In this document: positions 23,084 to 31,856 of the stretch, piece by piece | Layout: the number at the start of each line of letters is the position of its first letter | How positions within the stretch are numbered: the first letter of the stretch is position 1 | DNA from: JAKPUX01 sp035353815 | GTDB taxonomy: Bacteria > Zhuqueibacterota > Zhuqueibacteria > Residuimicrobiales > Residuimicrobiaceae | Length of the DNA stretch: 64,000 nucleotides | Assembly: GCA_035353815.1 (NCBI GenBank) | Contig: DAOQAG010000006.1 | Coordinates: 58,634 to 122,633 of the forward strand | Direction: 5' to 3' | Made by a program: the position numbers and the translations under genes | The notes under the pieces: generated by a model | Seen by the model: only the letters and a program-made list of their open reading frames with translations | Database searches by the model: none | Told to the model about the DNA's origin: nothing

Positions 23084-25132
23084 ATGGATCCCATCGTCAC
23101 CACCATAGAGAACCGCTGCAAGCGCTGCTATCTGTGCGTCCGCCGCTGTCCGGCCAAGGCGATCCGCGTTGAGAATGGCCAGGCCAAGGTGATGGCGGAG
23201 CGCTGCATCACCTGCGGCTACTGCGTCCGGGTTTGCCCGCAAGGCGCCAAACGGATCCGCGATGGCGCGGTGCATACGCGCGAACTGCTGGGAGAGGAAG
23301 GGGAGACCGTCGCGCTGCTGGCGCCCTCGTTTCCGGCGGCATTTACCGGTGTGCGTCCGCTGCAGGTGGTGGCCGGTCTGCGCCAGCTAGGGTTTGCCGC
23401 GGTCTATGAGGTCGCGCTGGGCGCGGATCTGGTCGGCGCCGAATATGCCCGCCTCCGGGAAAACGGCATCATGCCGGTGATCATCACCTCGCCCTGCCCT
23501 GCGGTCGTCAATTTCATCGAAAAGTATTATCCCGAACTGCTGCTGATCCTGGCCCCGGTGGTCTCGCCGATGATCGCCCTGGCACGGCTGGTGCGCGGGC
23601 AGTGGCGCCCGCGGGCTCGCATCGTCTTCATCGGCCCCTGCATCGCCAAGAAGCGTGAGATGGATGATCCAAAAACCGGCGGGATCATCGAGGAGGTGCT
23701 CACCTTTCAGGAATTGGCGGCCCTTTTTCGCACGGAGAATGTCAAGCTGAACCAGCTGCCGGAGGTGCCGCTGGACGGGCCCGAAGCCGGCATCGGGCGG
23801 GCTTTCGCCATCTCCGGGGGCTTGCTGGATACCGCCGGAATCCCGGGCGGCACGCTGCAGAACAAGGTGATCGTCACCGAAGGGCGCGACCGCGTCCTCG
23901 AGGCCATCCGCAAGGTCTCCGAGGGCAATATCGAGGCCCAGTTCCTCGACCTGCTCTTCTGCGAGGGCTGCATCAACGGCCCGCAAATGGACAACGAACT
24001 CTCGGGATTCATCCGCAAGGATCGGGTGGTCCATTTCCTCCATCATTCGGGGGAGAACAGCCCCTTCGAGAAACGCGGCGGCTGGATCGCCAACATCAAG
24101 CCCGTCGATCTCGGCCGCGAATTTACCTGGGAGGAGATCTCGCTCTCCCTGCCCTCGGAGGAAGAACTGGCCGGCATTCTGGCGATCACCGGCAAGCTCT
24201 CACCGGAGGACGAACTCAATTGCGGCGCCTGCGGCTACCCGAGCTGCCGTGAAAAGGCGATCGCCGTCTTTCAGGGCATCGCCGAGGCGGAGATGTGCCT
24301 GCCCTATCTCATTGACCAGCTGCAAAAGACCGAGGGCGAGCTGACCGCGGCCAATGCCGAACTCATATATTCGCTCGAAACCCTGCGCAAGACCCAGGCC
24401 CAGCTGCTGCAATCGGAAAAGATGGCGTCGGTCGGCCAGTTGGCGGCGGGCGTCGCCCATGAACTCAACAATCCCCTCGGCGGCATTCTCATCTATACCA
24501 GTCTGCTGCTCGAGAACCGCGCGCGCGATGCCCAGGAAACCCAGGACCTGCAACTGATCCGCGCCGAGACGGAGCGCTGTAAAAAGATCGTCCGCGGCCT
24601 GCTCGATTTTTCGCGGCAAACCCGCATCGAGGCCGCCATTGTCAACCTCAACCAGATCCTGGAGAGCACGCTGGCCCTGGTGACCCAGCAGGCGATCTTT
24701 CACAACATCAAGGTGGAGAAAGAGATCGATCCGGATCTGCCCAAGGTATTTGTCGATGTCGGCCAGATTCAGCAGGTGCTGCTCAACATCATCCTCAATG
24801 CCGTTGAAGCGATGCACGACCGCGGCACCCTGAGCCTCACCACAGTGCATGATGCCGAAAAGAAGCAGGTCTTGATGCGCATCCGCGATACCGGCACCGG
24901 CATGACGCCGGAAATCCGCGCCAAGATTTTTGAGCCGTTCTTCACCACCAAGGCGCGCGGCGTCGGCACCGGACTGGGGCTCTCCATCGCCTATGGCATC
25001 ATGCAGCGCCACAGGGGCGATATCCTGGTGCAAAGCGAGCCCGGAGAAGGCAGTGAGTTCACGCTCGTCCTGCCGGAAGGGGAGGAGATGGTGATGCAGG
25101 ATACGGAACTGGCGGGTGTACAACAGATTTAG
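23084..25132 (+). CDS. [FeFe]-hydrogenase-like sensor histidine kinase
   Basis: 682 residues. Residues 8-60 are a 2x[4Fe-4S] ferredoxin (CKRCYLCVRRCP, CITCGYCVRVCP). Residues 70-330 form a [FeFe] hydrogenase H-domain with altered L1 (ITSPCPAVV, where catalytic enzymes have TSCCP), L2 (GPC186IAKK) and L3 (FC293EGC296INGP). Then comes a 4Fe-4S domain (CGACGYPSC from 380), a coiled coil (320-440), and a kinase core with His459 (AHELNNPLGG), an N box and DTGTGM and GTGLGLS motifs. The design matches group C (HydS-like) sensory [FeFe] proteins. It probably reports H2 or redox state to the receivers that follow. The Cys-to-Pro change in L1 suggests sensing rather than turnover. Confidence 0.88.
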   Translation: MDPIVTTIENRCKRCYLCVRRCPAKAIRVENGQAKVMAERCITCGYCVRVCPQGAKRIRDGAVHTRELLGEEGETVALLAPSFPAAFTGVRPLQVVAGLRQLGFAAVYEVALGADLVGAEYARLRENGIMPVIITSPCPAVVNFIEKYYPELLLILAPVVSPMIALARLVRGQWRPRARIVFIGPCIAKKREMDDPKTGGIIEEVLTFQELAALFRTENVKLNQLPEVPLDGPEAGIGRAFAISGGLLDTAGIPGGTLQNKVIVTEGRDRVLEAIRKVSEGNIEAQFLDLLFCEGCINGPQMDNELSGFIRKDRVVHFLHHSGENSPFEKRGGWIANIKPVDLGREFTWEEISLSLPSEEELAGILAITGKLSPEDELNCGACGYPSCREKAIAVFQGIAEAEMCLPYLIDQLQKTEGELTAANAELIYSLETLRKTQAQLLQSEKMASVGQLAAGVAHELNNPLGGILIYTSLLLENRARDAQETQDLQLIRAETERCKKIVRGLLDFSRQTRIEAAIVNLNQILESTLALVTQQAIFHNIKVEKEIDPDLPKVFVDVGQIQQVLLNIILNAVEAMHDRGTLSLTTVHDAEKKQVLMRIRDTGTGMTPEIRAKIFEPFFTTKARGVGTGLGLSIAYGIMQRHRGDILVQSEPGEGSEFTLVLPEGEEMVMQDTELAGVQQI

Positions 25133-25153
25133 ATGAATAAGGAGAGTGCTGTC

Positions 25154-25597
25154 ATGGCGGAACAGGGTAAAATATTGCTGGTCGACGATGACCCCGATTT
25201 CAATATGATCAATCGCACCATTCTTGAAAGCGATGGCTATACAGTCGAGGAGGCGCGGGATCCGGAGAGCGCCTGGGAAAAAATCCAGAGCTGGCATCCG
25301 GATCTCATCTGTCTCGATGTCATGATGCCGACCGGCACCGAGGGCTTTCATTTTGCTTACCGGGTGCGGCGGGACGACACGACCAAACACATCCCGATCA
25401 TCATGATCACGGCCATCCATCAGCACAGCGATTTCCGCTTTTCCATCGAGGATGGCGAGTTTCTGCCGGTGGATGAATTCGTCGAAAAGCCGATCAAGCG
25501 CGAGATCCTGCTCGCCCGGGTCAAGGCCCTGATCGATTCCGCGCGGCCGCTGCAGCCCCGGCCGGCTGACGATCGCGGCATCGGCCTGAAAAAGTAA
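25154..25597 (+). CDS. Stand-alone response regulator receiver
   Basis: 147 residues from ATG 25154 (AAGGAGAG upstream; an in-frame ATG at 25133 has none). It is a single CheY-like domain: acidic pocket LLVDDDPDF, phosphoacceptor Asp in LICLDVMMP, Thr in MITAIHQ and Lys in EFVEKPIK. There is no output domain, so it acts through protein contact or as a phosphorelay link. It directly follows the hydrogenase-like kinase, and the two were probably translated as a pair. The insert between the Thr and Lys (HSDFRFSIEDGEFLPVDE) is longer than usual and is shared with the next receiver, which suggests a recent duplication. Confidence 0.88.
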   Translation: MAEQGKILLVDDDPDFNMINRTILESDGYTVEEARDPESAWEKIQSWHPDLICLDVMMPTGTEGFHFAYRVRRDDTTKHIPIIMITAIHQHSDFRFSIEDGEFLPVDEFVEKPIKREILLARVKALIDSARPLQPRPADDRGIGLKK

Positions 25598-25616
25598 TCC
25601 TAACCTGGACGCCAAC

Positions 25617-26033
25617 ATGGAAGAGAAGAAACGCATACTCCTGGTTGATGACGATCCCGACTTTGTCGAGATCAACCGGATGATCCTCGAGGCGGAGGAT
25701 TATGCCGTCGACGCCGCCGATACCGTCACCGCGGCCCTGCGCATGCTGCACGAGTCGCACTATGATGTGCTCGTCATCGACCTGATGATGGAAGAGCGCG
25801 ATTCGGGCTTTACCCTGACCTATGCCGTGCGCAGCGATGAGCGCCTGCGCAACCTGCCGATCCTGATGCTGACCTCGGCGCAGGAAAAAACCGGCTTCCA
25901 GTTTGAATTCAGCCAGGACCAGGAGTGGATGAAGGTGGACGATTTCGCCGCCAAGCCGCTCAAACCCGCCGATCTGGTGGCGCGCATCGGCAAACTCACC
26001 GCGAAAGGCGTCCAGCATGATCCAGAGCCGTGA
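25617..26033 (+). CDS. Stand-alone response regulator receiver, paralogue of the preceding one
   Basis: 138 residues. CheY-like domain with LLVDDDPDFVEINRMILE, phosphoacceptor Asp in VLVIDLMME, Thr/Ser in MLTSAQEK and Lys in FAAKPLKP. It is clearly homologous to the upstream receiver, including the extended segment FQFEFSQDQEWMKVDD. The last 17 bases overlap the start of the next gene, which implies translational coupling. Two near-identical receivers behind one sensor suggest either two outputs or a phosphate sink. Confidence 0.87.
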   Translation: MEEKKRILLVDDDPDFVEINRMILEAEDYAVDAADTVTAALRMLHESHYDVLVIDLMMEERDSGFTLTYAVRSDERLRNLPILMLTSAQEKTGFQFEFSQDQEWMKVDDFAAKPLKPADLVARIGKLTAKGVQHDPEP

Positions 26034-27510
26034 CGCCCGCATCCTGGTCGTGGATGACGAGGAGATCATCCGCATCGGCTGCCAGCGCATTCTCCAAAAT
26101 CCCAACTTTTTCGTCGACCTCGCTGAAAACGGCCGTGTCGGCTGGGAGATGATCCAGAAGAATCCCTATGACATGGTCCTGGTCGATTTGATGATGCCCG
26201 AAATGGGCGGCCTGGAAGTGCTCGAAAAGATCCAGGCGTACAACGACCAGATCATCACCATCATCATCACCGGTTTCGCCACCATCGAGACCGCCGTGGA
26301 TGCGATGCGCAAGGGGGCCTACGATTACCTGCCCAAGCCCTTCTCCCCGGACGAACTGCGCACCAAGATCCGCCGCGGCCTGGAAAAACGCTGGCTGCTG
26401 CTCGAGGCCGAGACGTTGCGTCAGGAACGCGACCGCAATCTGCTCGAACTCTCGAACGAGAAATCGCGCACCATGACCCTGATCACCTGCATGAGCGAGG
26501 GGCTCATCGCCACCAACCGCGCCGGCCAGATCGTGCTGATGAATCCCGCCGCCCAGCAGCTCCTCGACCTGCCGCTGGAAAATGTCATCGGCACAACCGT
26601 GGAAGGCCTGCTCGGCAATCCCGAGCTCGAAAAGCTCATCGCCGGTGACGTGGAGACCGTGGCCCGTACCGCCACCATGACCAGCACCGAGTTCGCCGCC
26701 GCCGCGGGCCGTTTCCTCCAGTCCAATACCGCCCCCCTGCGCGACGAAAAGGGCGAGGTCTGGGGCACCGTGACCGTCCTGGTCGATATCACCGAGGACA
26801 AAAAGCTGGAGCAGCTCAAAAGCGATTTCGTCAGCCTGGTCAGCCATGAACTCAAATCGCCGGTCGCCGCCATTGCCGGGTATCTCAATCTTATCCTCGA
26901 CGGCCTCACCGCCGGCAATCCGCAAAAGGAGAAAGAGATTCTCACCCGCTCGCGCGACAAGGCCGACAGCCTGCTGCTGCTCATCAACGATTTGCTCGAA
27001 ATGTCACGCGCCGAACGCCGCGGTGCCGCCAAGATCATGGAACCGGTTGATTTGGGCCCTATTCTCGAGGAGACCCTGCAGTTCTATGCCCAGGAGGCCC
27101 AGGCAAAAACCCTTGCCATCACTCTCGAGGGCGTGGAGGGCCTGCCGCAGGTCGTGGGTAACCGCGACGACCTGGCGCGCCTCTTCGCCAATCTCATCAG
27201 CAACGCCATCAAATATACGCCGGAACAGGGGCAGGTCCGGATCGCCGGCAGGCAGCGCGATGGACATATCGAGATTTCGGTTCGTGATACCGGCATCGGC
27301 ATGTCCAGAGAGGACCTGCAAAAGATCTTTGGTGAGTTTTTTCGCGGCAAAAACGCGGTCGCGCGCAAGATTTCGGGCACCGGCCTCGGCCTGGCCATCT
27401 GCAGGCGTATCGTTGATGACCATCATGGCCAGATCACGGTCGAGAGCGAGCTCGACAAAGGCTCCACCTTTCGCGTCATCCTGCCGGTGCGATCCGACCA
27501 GCAGGAGTGA
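26017..27510 (+). CDS. Receiver-PAS-histidine kinase hybrid
   Basis: 497 residues. Residues 1-125 are a receiver (VVDDEEIIRIG; Asp in MVLVDLMMPEMGG; YLPKPF). Residues 145-265 are a PAS domain (MSEGLIATNRAGQIVLMNPA). A HisKA domain (VSHELKSPVAAIAGYLN, His near 288) and a HATPase domain follow, with LISNAIKYTPE, DTGIGMS and GTGLGLAICRR. A receiver at the N-terminus of a kinase makes this a second tier, activated by the upstream sensor or by the small receivers. No DNA-binding regulator is encoded in this operon, so the final output lies elsewhere. Confidence 0.9.
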   Translation: MIQSRDARILVVDDEEIIRIGCQRILQNPNFFVDLAENGRVGWEMIQKNPYDMVLVDLMMPEMGGLEVLEKIQAYNDQIITIIITGFATIETAVDAMRKGAYDYLPKPFSPDELRTKIRRGLEKRWLLLEAETLRQERDRNLLELSNEKSRTMTLITCMSEGLIATNRAGQIVLMNPAAQQLLDLPLENVIGTTVEGLLGNPELEKLIAGDVETVARTATMTSTEFAAAAGRFLQSNTAPLRDEKGEVWGTVTVLVDITEDKKLEQLKSDFVSLVSHELKSPVAAIAGYLNLILDGLTAGNPQKEKEILTRSRDKADSLLLLINDLLEMSRAERRGAAKIMEPVDLGPILEETLQFYAQEAQAKTLAITLEGVEGLPQVVGNRDDLARLFANLISNAIKYTPEQGQVRIAGRQRDGHIEISVRDTGIGMSREDLQKIFGEFFRGKNAVARKISGTGLGLAICRRIVDDHHGQITVESELDKGSTFRVILPVRSDQQE

Positions 27511-27543
27511 CCCGGACTGATCCCTTGCAGAAGGAAGAGGACC

Positions 27544-27885
27544 ATGCAGCTCAGCCAGATCATTCAGGAGATGGATTTAAAAATTCTCAGCGGCACGCCC
27601 GAACTGGTGATGGAGGTGCAAAAGGCCTGCATTTCCGATATTCTTGCCGACGTCATGGCCAGGGCAGCCAAGGGCTCGCTCTGGATCACCAACCAGACCC
27701 ATATGAATGTCATCGCCATCTGCTTTTTCAAGTCCCTGGCCGGGGTGATCCTGCCAGACAATCTCGAGCCGGAGGATGCTGTTCTCGCCAGGGCGCGGGA
27801 GAAGGAGATACTCGTGCTCTCGTCGCCGGCCTCCGCCTTCGATGTGGCGGGAAAACTCTATACCCTCGGCCTGCGCGGCGAATAA
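27544..27885 (+). CDS. DRTGG-domain protein
   Basis: 113 residues. It begins MQLSQIIQEMDLKILSGTPE and continues with ITNQTHMNVIAICFFKSLAG and EKEILVLSSPASAFDVAGKL, the pattern of small DRTGG/HPr-kinase-like regulatory domains. Such small proteins are common beside [FeFe] hydrogenase and sensor-kinase operons in clostridia and Thermotoga-like bacteria, but their function is unknown. GAAGGAAGAGG precedes the ATG. It is in the same operon as the kinases and is probably a partner of the hydrogenase-like sensor. Confidence 0.75.
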   Translation: MQLSQIIQEMDLKILSGTPELVMEVQKACISDILADVMARAAKGSLWITNQTHMNVIAICFFKSLAGVILPDNLEPEDAVLARAREKEILVLSSPASAFDVAGKLYTLGLRGE

Positions 27886-27927
27886 GTCCGGACTGCATAC
27901 AGTTTCATTCCTGAAGGAGAACGACCT

Positions 27928-28407
27928 ATGGCCAATCTGTTCCTGGCCCATGAAATCATCGCGATGAATGTGACCGAGGAGCGCAACGGCGCGGCCTATT
28001 ATCTGGCCCTGTCCCAGAGCGCCGAAAGCCCGGCGCTGCGCGATACCGCGGCGGCCATCGCCCGGCAGGAGAAGATGCACGAAGAACGCTTCGCCCGTCT
28101 CGCCGAGACCCTCGAACCGCCGGCGGCGGCCGAAAGCTACTCCGGAGAATATGAAGCCTATATCGAACAGCTCTGGCAGCACAAGATGTTCAGCGATGAG
28201 CAGGATGCGATCGATACCGCGGCCAACTTTGATGATCTGACCGCGGTCGAGTTTGCCATGCAGACCGAGGAAGCCACCCTGGCCCTGCTGCGCCAGCTCA
28301 TCCAGCAGGTCGATACGCGGGAACAAAAGGTGGTGGAGGAGACCATCGCCGAGGAGGAAGGCCATATCGACCAACTCCGCCTCGTGCTCCACCAGCTGCG
28401 CACCTGA
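27928..28407 (+). CDS. Ferritin-like (rubrerythrin-type) di-iron protein
   Basis: 159 residues forming a four-helix bundle. Metal ligands appear as the two E(x)nExxH sets: Glu in EERNGAAYYLAL, ExxH in RQEKMHEERF, Glu in QTEEATLALL and ExxH in EEEGHIDQLR. There is no C-terminal rubredoxin domain. The likely role is peroxide removal or oxygen/redox sensing for oxygen-sensitive hydrogenase proteins. It is the last gene of the signalling operon. No sorting or signal sequence is present, so it is cytoplasmic. Confidence 0.82.
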   Translation: MANLFLAHEIIAMNVTEERNGAAYYLALSQSAESPALRDTAAAIARQEKMHEERFARLAETLEPPAAAESYSGEYEAYIEQLWQHKMFSDEQDAIDTAANFDDLTAVEFAMQTEEATLALLRQLIQQVDTREQKVVEETIAEEEGHIDQLRLVLHQLRT

Positions 28408-28506
28408 TCATTCGACCACCTCGCCGGTACTGCACCGGCTGTTCAGCCTTGCGGGGGACTGCTGTCATTCGCCCGGGGATCAATTCCTTTTCGCTCGAGA
28501 AAAGAT

Positions 28507-28535
28507 TTGCCCCCTTGCCAAAATTTTCCTATCTT
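28507..28535 (+). promoter_or_regulatory. Possible promoter of the glycan operon
   Basis: TTGCCC (28507-28512), 17-bp spacer, TATCTT (28530-28535), 46 bp before the mannosidase ATG. Confidence 0.35.
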
Positions 28536-28580
28536 TCACCTTGTGCAATCCTCATCAACCATCCCACCTGGAGGCTTCTG

Positions 28581-31500
28581 ATGAAACCGTTCCGCAGCCT
28601 TGTGCTCGGCATGATGCTGTGCGCCCTCGCCGCTTCGGCCCAATCCCCGGTCGACCAGCTCTGCGCCCGGCTCGAACAGCACGCTCTTTTTTCTATAGCA
28701 GAGTGGAAATTCAATCCGAAAGTGACCGCCGACGGCATGCGGCCCGGCTGCGACGACAGCGCCTGGCCGGCCGTCACCCTGAACCAGCGCCTGACCGCGG
28801 ATTCGGCCTGGATGCGCGCCACCTATGCCGTCCCCGCCCTGATCATGGGCCAGCCCCCGCGCGGCAAACTCGAGTTGGCCCTGGAGGTCGACGATGCCGG
28901 CGTGTTATACGTCGACGGTCAGAACAAGGGGCGCTTTTCCTGGAACGGCCGCTTCACTCTCGGCGAGAATGTCACACCCGGCCAGCGCTTCAGCCTGGCG
29001 ATCAAGGCGATCAACACCGGCGGTCCGATGCGGATCGTGACCGCCCGGCTCTATTATCAGGAGATGACCGCCTATACCGCAACGGTTGAGAATTTTATTC
29101 TCAGTCTGCGCATCGGCCAGAAGCTGGTCAGCGGCGACACCTATCTCCAGGTCGGCCGCACCCGCCGCGATGAGGGCATCGACCACAGCACCACGACGCT
29201 GCAAAGACGCGCGGAGCTGCGCCGGCAGCTGGACAAGGCCGCCGGCCTGGTCGATACTGCCGCGCTCGAGGCCGGCCGGTTCGCCGATTTCACGGCCTCG
29301 CTGCAAAAATCCCGCAAAGCCCTGCAGCCGGTGGCCAAGTTCGCCAAGGAGTTCACCCTCGTCCTCGACGCCAACGCCCACATCGACTGCGCCTGGCTGT
29401 GGCGCTATCCCGAGACCATCCAGGTGGCGCGCAATACCTTCACCTCGGTCCTCGACATGATGGCCGCCCGCCCCGATTTCACCTACACCCAAAGTCAGGC
29501 CCACCTCTATTGGTGGATGGAAAATCTTTATCCCGACCTCTTCGCCCGCATCCAGGCACGGGTGCAGGAGAAACGCTGGGAGATCATCGGCGGGATGTGG
29601 GTCGAGCCCGACTGCAATCTGATCTCGGGCGAATCCTGGGCGCGCCAGCTCCTCTACGGCAAGGCCTATTTCCGCAAGAAATTCGGCGTCGACGTCACCA
29701 CGGGCTGGAATCCTGACTCCTTTGGCTATAACTGGAATATGCCCCAGTTCTATCGCGAGGCGGGGATCCAGGCCTTTATCACTCAGAAGATCGGCTGGAA
29801 TGATACCAATATGTTTCCGTACCGGCTTTTCTGGTGGGAGGGACCGGATGGCAGCCGCCTGCTCACCTATTTCCCCTACGATTATACCAACTCCCTGACC
29901 GATGCCCGCCAGCTCGCCGACTGGCTGCGCCAGTTTGACGCCAACACCGGCCTGAAAAAGATGCTGCTCCTCTACGGCGTCGGCGATCACGGCGGCGGAC
30001 CCACCCCCGAGATGCTCGACCAGGCCGAGTATTTCAAAAAGCTCGATATTTTCCCCACGGTGGTTTATGGCACCGCTCAAGCCTACATCGACTGGCTGCA
30101 CAGCCACGATCTCAGCAAATTGCCGGTCTGGAAGGATGAGCTCTACCTGGAGTACCACCGCGGCACCGCCACTACCCAGGCGGCCACCAAAAAGAACAAC
30201 CGCGAGAGCGAGATCCTCTTCGGCGAGGCCGAACAGCTCGCCGCCGTCGCCGCCCTTCATGGACAAAACTATCCGCGCCGCGACCTGCGCGAGGGCTGGC
30301 GCGGCCTTCTCTTCAACCAGTTTCACGATATCCTGCCAGGCTCGAGCATCAACGGCGTCTACCGCGATGCGGCGGAGCTCTATGCCGCCAGCAAGGAGAT
30401 CGGCCGGCACACCCTGGAACAGTCGCTCGATTTCCTCGCAGCTAAGGCGGCCGCCCCGGACGCCCGGAACACCGTCCTGGTCTATAATCCCCTCGCCTGG
30501 GAGCGCAGCGACCTGGTGACCCTGGATCTCCCGCCCTCGGCGCCGGAAAATTCGGCGGTCTTTGATGCCCGCGGCAGCGAACTCCCGTCGCAGTTCATCC
30601 CCGCCGGGGAGGAGATCCCCGGCCAGCTGGCCGGCTCCGGACGCTATCAGCGTCGCCTGATCTTCATCGCCCGGAATGTCCCGGCCGCCGGCTATGCGCT
30701 TTACAACCTGCGGCCGCGTACCACCGCCGCCTATGCCACCTCGCTCAAGGCCGCGGAGCACACCCTCGAAAGCAGCCGTTATCTACTCGAGATGGATGAC
30801 CATACCGGCTTTATCAAGCGTATCTACGACAAGTCTCTGAGCCGCGAGGTGCTGCGCGGCGCCGGCAATGAACTCCAGCTCTTCAAGGATACCCCCACGC
30901 AATGGGATGCCTGGGAGATCGCCCTGGGCGAGCGCTATGCCCCGGCGTTCCGCAGCATGAAGGTCATCGAGAGCGGTCCGGTGCGCACGGTCCTGCGCGC
31001 CGAGCATGATTTTCTCAAGCCCGGGGTGGTCAAGGAGATCCCCACGCCGGACAATCCCGACAGTTATTTTACCCAGGACATCGTTCTCTACGACGGCCTC
31101 GACCGCATCGATTTCGTCACCCGGGCCGACTGGTGGGAGGAGCACGTCGCTCTCAAGGTGGCTTTTGCGGTCAATGCCGACGACACCACCGCAACCTTCG
31201 AAATCCCCTTCGGCACCATCCGCCGGCCGGCGACGCGCCGCACCGACTGGGAAAAAGCCCGGCATGAAGTTACTATGCAGAAATGGTGCGACCTCTCCGA
31301 TCCGGTCCAGGGCTGCGGAGTGACCTTGCTCAACCGCGCCAAATACGGGGGGGATGTCAAGGACAACGTCATGCGTCTGACCCTGCTGCGCGCGCCGGTC
31401 TGGCCTGATCCCCTCGCCGATCGCGGCAAGCACTGCATCGAATATGCTCTGCTGCCGCACCGGGGGAGCTGGCAGGAGGGTGGCAGCATGCGCCAGGGCT

Positions 31501-31853
31501 ACGAGTACAATTATCCCCTGCTGGCGCGCGTGGTCTCCGGCGGTACCGGCGAATTGCCCGCTGCCCGGTCCTTCGCCAGCGTTGACGCCCCGAATGTGGT
31601 GCTGCATACCATCAAGTGCCATGAGCCGATTGACGGCCCCGATACGGCGGCGGACCGGATCTGGATTCTCCGCCTGTTTGAATTCGCCGGCAAGTCCACC
31701 GACGCGGTCATCCGCCTGCCCCGGCCAGTCAAAGCCGCCTTTCTCTCCAACTTTATGGAGGAGCCAGGCCCGGCCCTGACTACCGAGGGCAACACGGTGC
31801 GCCTCCATCTCGCGCCGAACCGGATCGCCACGCTGCGGGTGGAGTTGGAGTAA
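28581..31853 (+). CDS. Secreted alpha-mannosidase, glycoside hydrolase family 38
   Basis: 1090 residues with a signal peptide (MKPFRSLVLGMMLCALAASA). ATG 28581 follows GGAGG; the open frame upstream is not coding. Residues 25-190 are a beta-sandwich-like N-terminal domain. The GH38 catalytic core begins near 260 with HIDCAWLWRYPET (zinc-binding His267, Asp269), and the nucleophile Asp379 lies in GWNPDSFGYNW. The C-terminal half contains the GH38 middle and all-beta domains. It removes alpha-linked mannose, probably from N-glycan-type chains, in the periplasm or outside. It is the first gene of an operon with an SGNH hydrolase, a transporter and a GH20 hexosaminidase. Confidence 0.92.
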   Translation: MKPFRSLVLGMMLCALAASAQSPVDQLCARLEQHALFSIAEWKFNPKVTADGMRPGCDDSAWPAVTLNQRLTADSAWMRATYAVPALIMGQPPRGKLELALEVDDAGVLYVDGQNKGRFSWNGRFTLGENVTPGQRFSLAIKAINTGGPMRIVTARLYYQEMTAYTATVENFILSLRIGQKLVSGDTYLQVGRTRRDEGIDHSTTTLQRRAELRRQLDKAAGLVDTAALEAGRFADFTASLQKSRKALQPVAKFAKEFTLVLDANAHIDCAWLWRYPETIQVARNTFTSVLDMMAARPDFTYTQSQAHLYWWMENLYPDLFARIQARVQEKRWEIIGGMWVEPDCNLISGESWARQLLYGKAYFRKKFGVDVTTGWNPDSFGYNWNMPQFYREAGIQAFITQKIGWNDTNMFPYRLFWWEGPDGSRLLTYFPYDYTNSLTDARQLADWLRQFDANTGLKKMLLLYGVGDHGGGPTPEMLDQAEYFKKLDIFPTVVYGTAQAYIDWLHSHDLSKLPVWKDELYLEYHRGTATTQAATKKNNRESEILFGEAEQLAAVAALHGQNYPRRDLREGWRGLLFNQFHDILPGSSINGVYRDAAELYAASKEIGRHTLEQSLDFLAAKAAAPDARNTVLVYNPLAWERSDLVTLDLPPSAPENSAVFDARGSELPSQFIPAGEEIPGQLAGSGRYQRRLIFIARNVPAAGYALYNLRPRTTAAYATSLKAAEHTLESSRYLLEMDDHTGFIKRIYDKSLSREVLRGAGNELQLFKDTPTQWDAWEIALGERYAPAFRSMKVIESGPVRTVLRAEHDFLKPGVVKEIPTPDNPDSYFTQDIVLYDGLDRIDFVTRADWWEEHVALKVAFAVNADDTTATFEIPFGTIRRPATRRTDWEKARHEVTMQKWCDLSDPVQGCGVTLLNRAKYGGDVKDNVMRLTLLRAPVWPDPLADRGKHCIEYALLPHRGSWQEGGSMRQGYEYNYPLLARVVSGGTGELPAARSFASVDAPNVVLHTIKCHEPIDGPDTAADRIWILRLFEFAGKSTDAVIRLPRPVKAAFLSNFMEEPGPALTTEGNTVRLHLAPNRIATLRVELE

Positions 31854-31856
31854 ACG

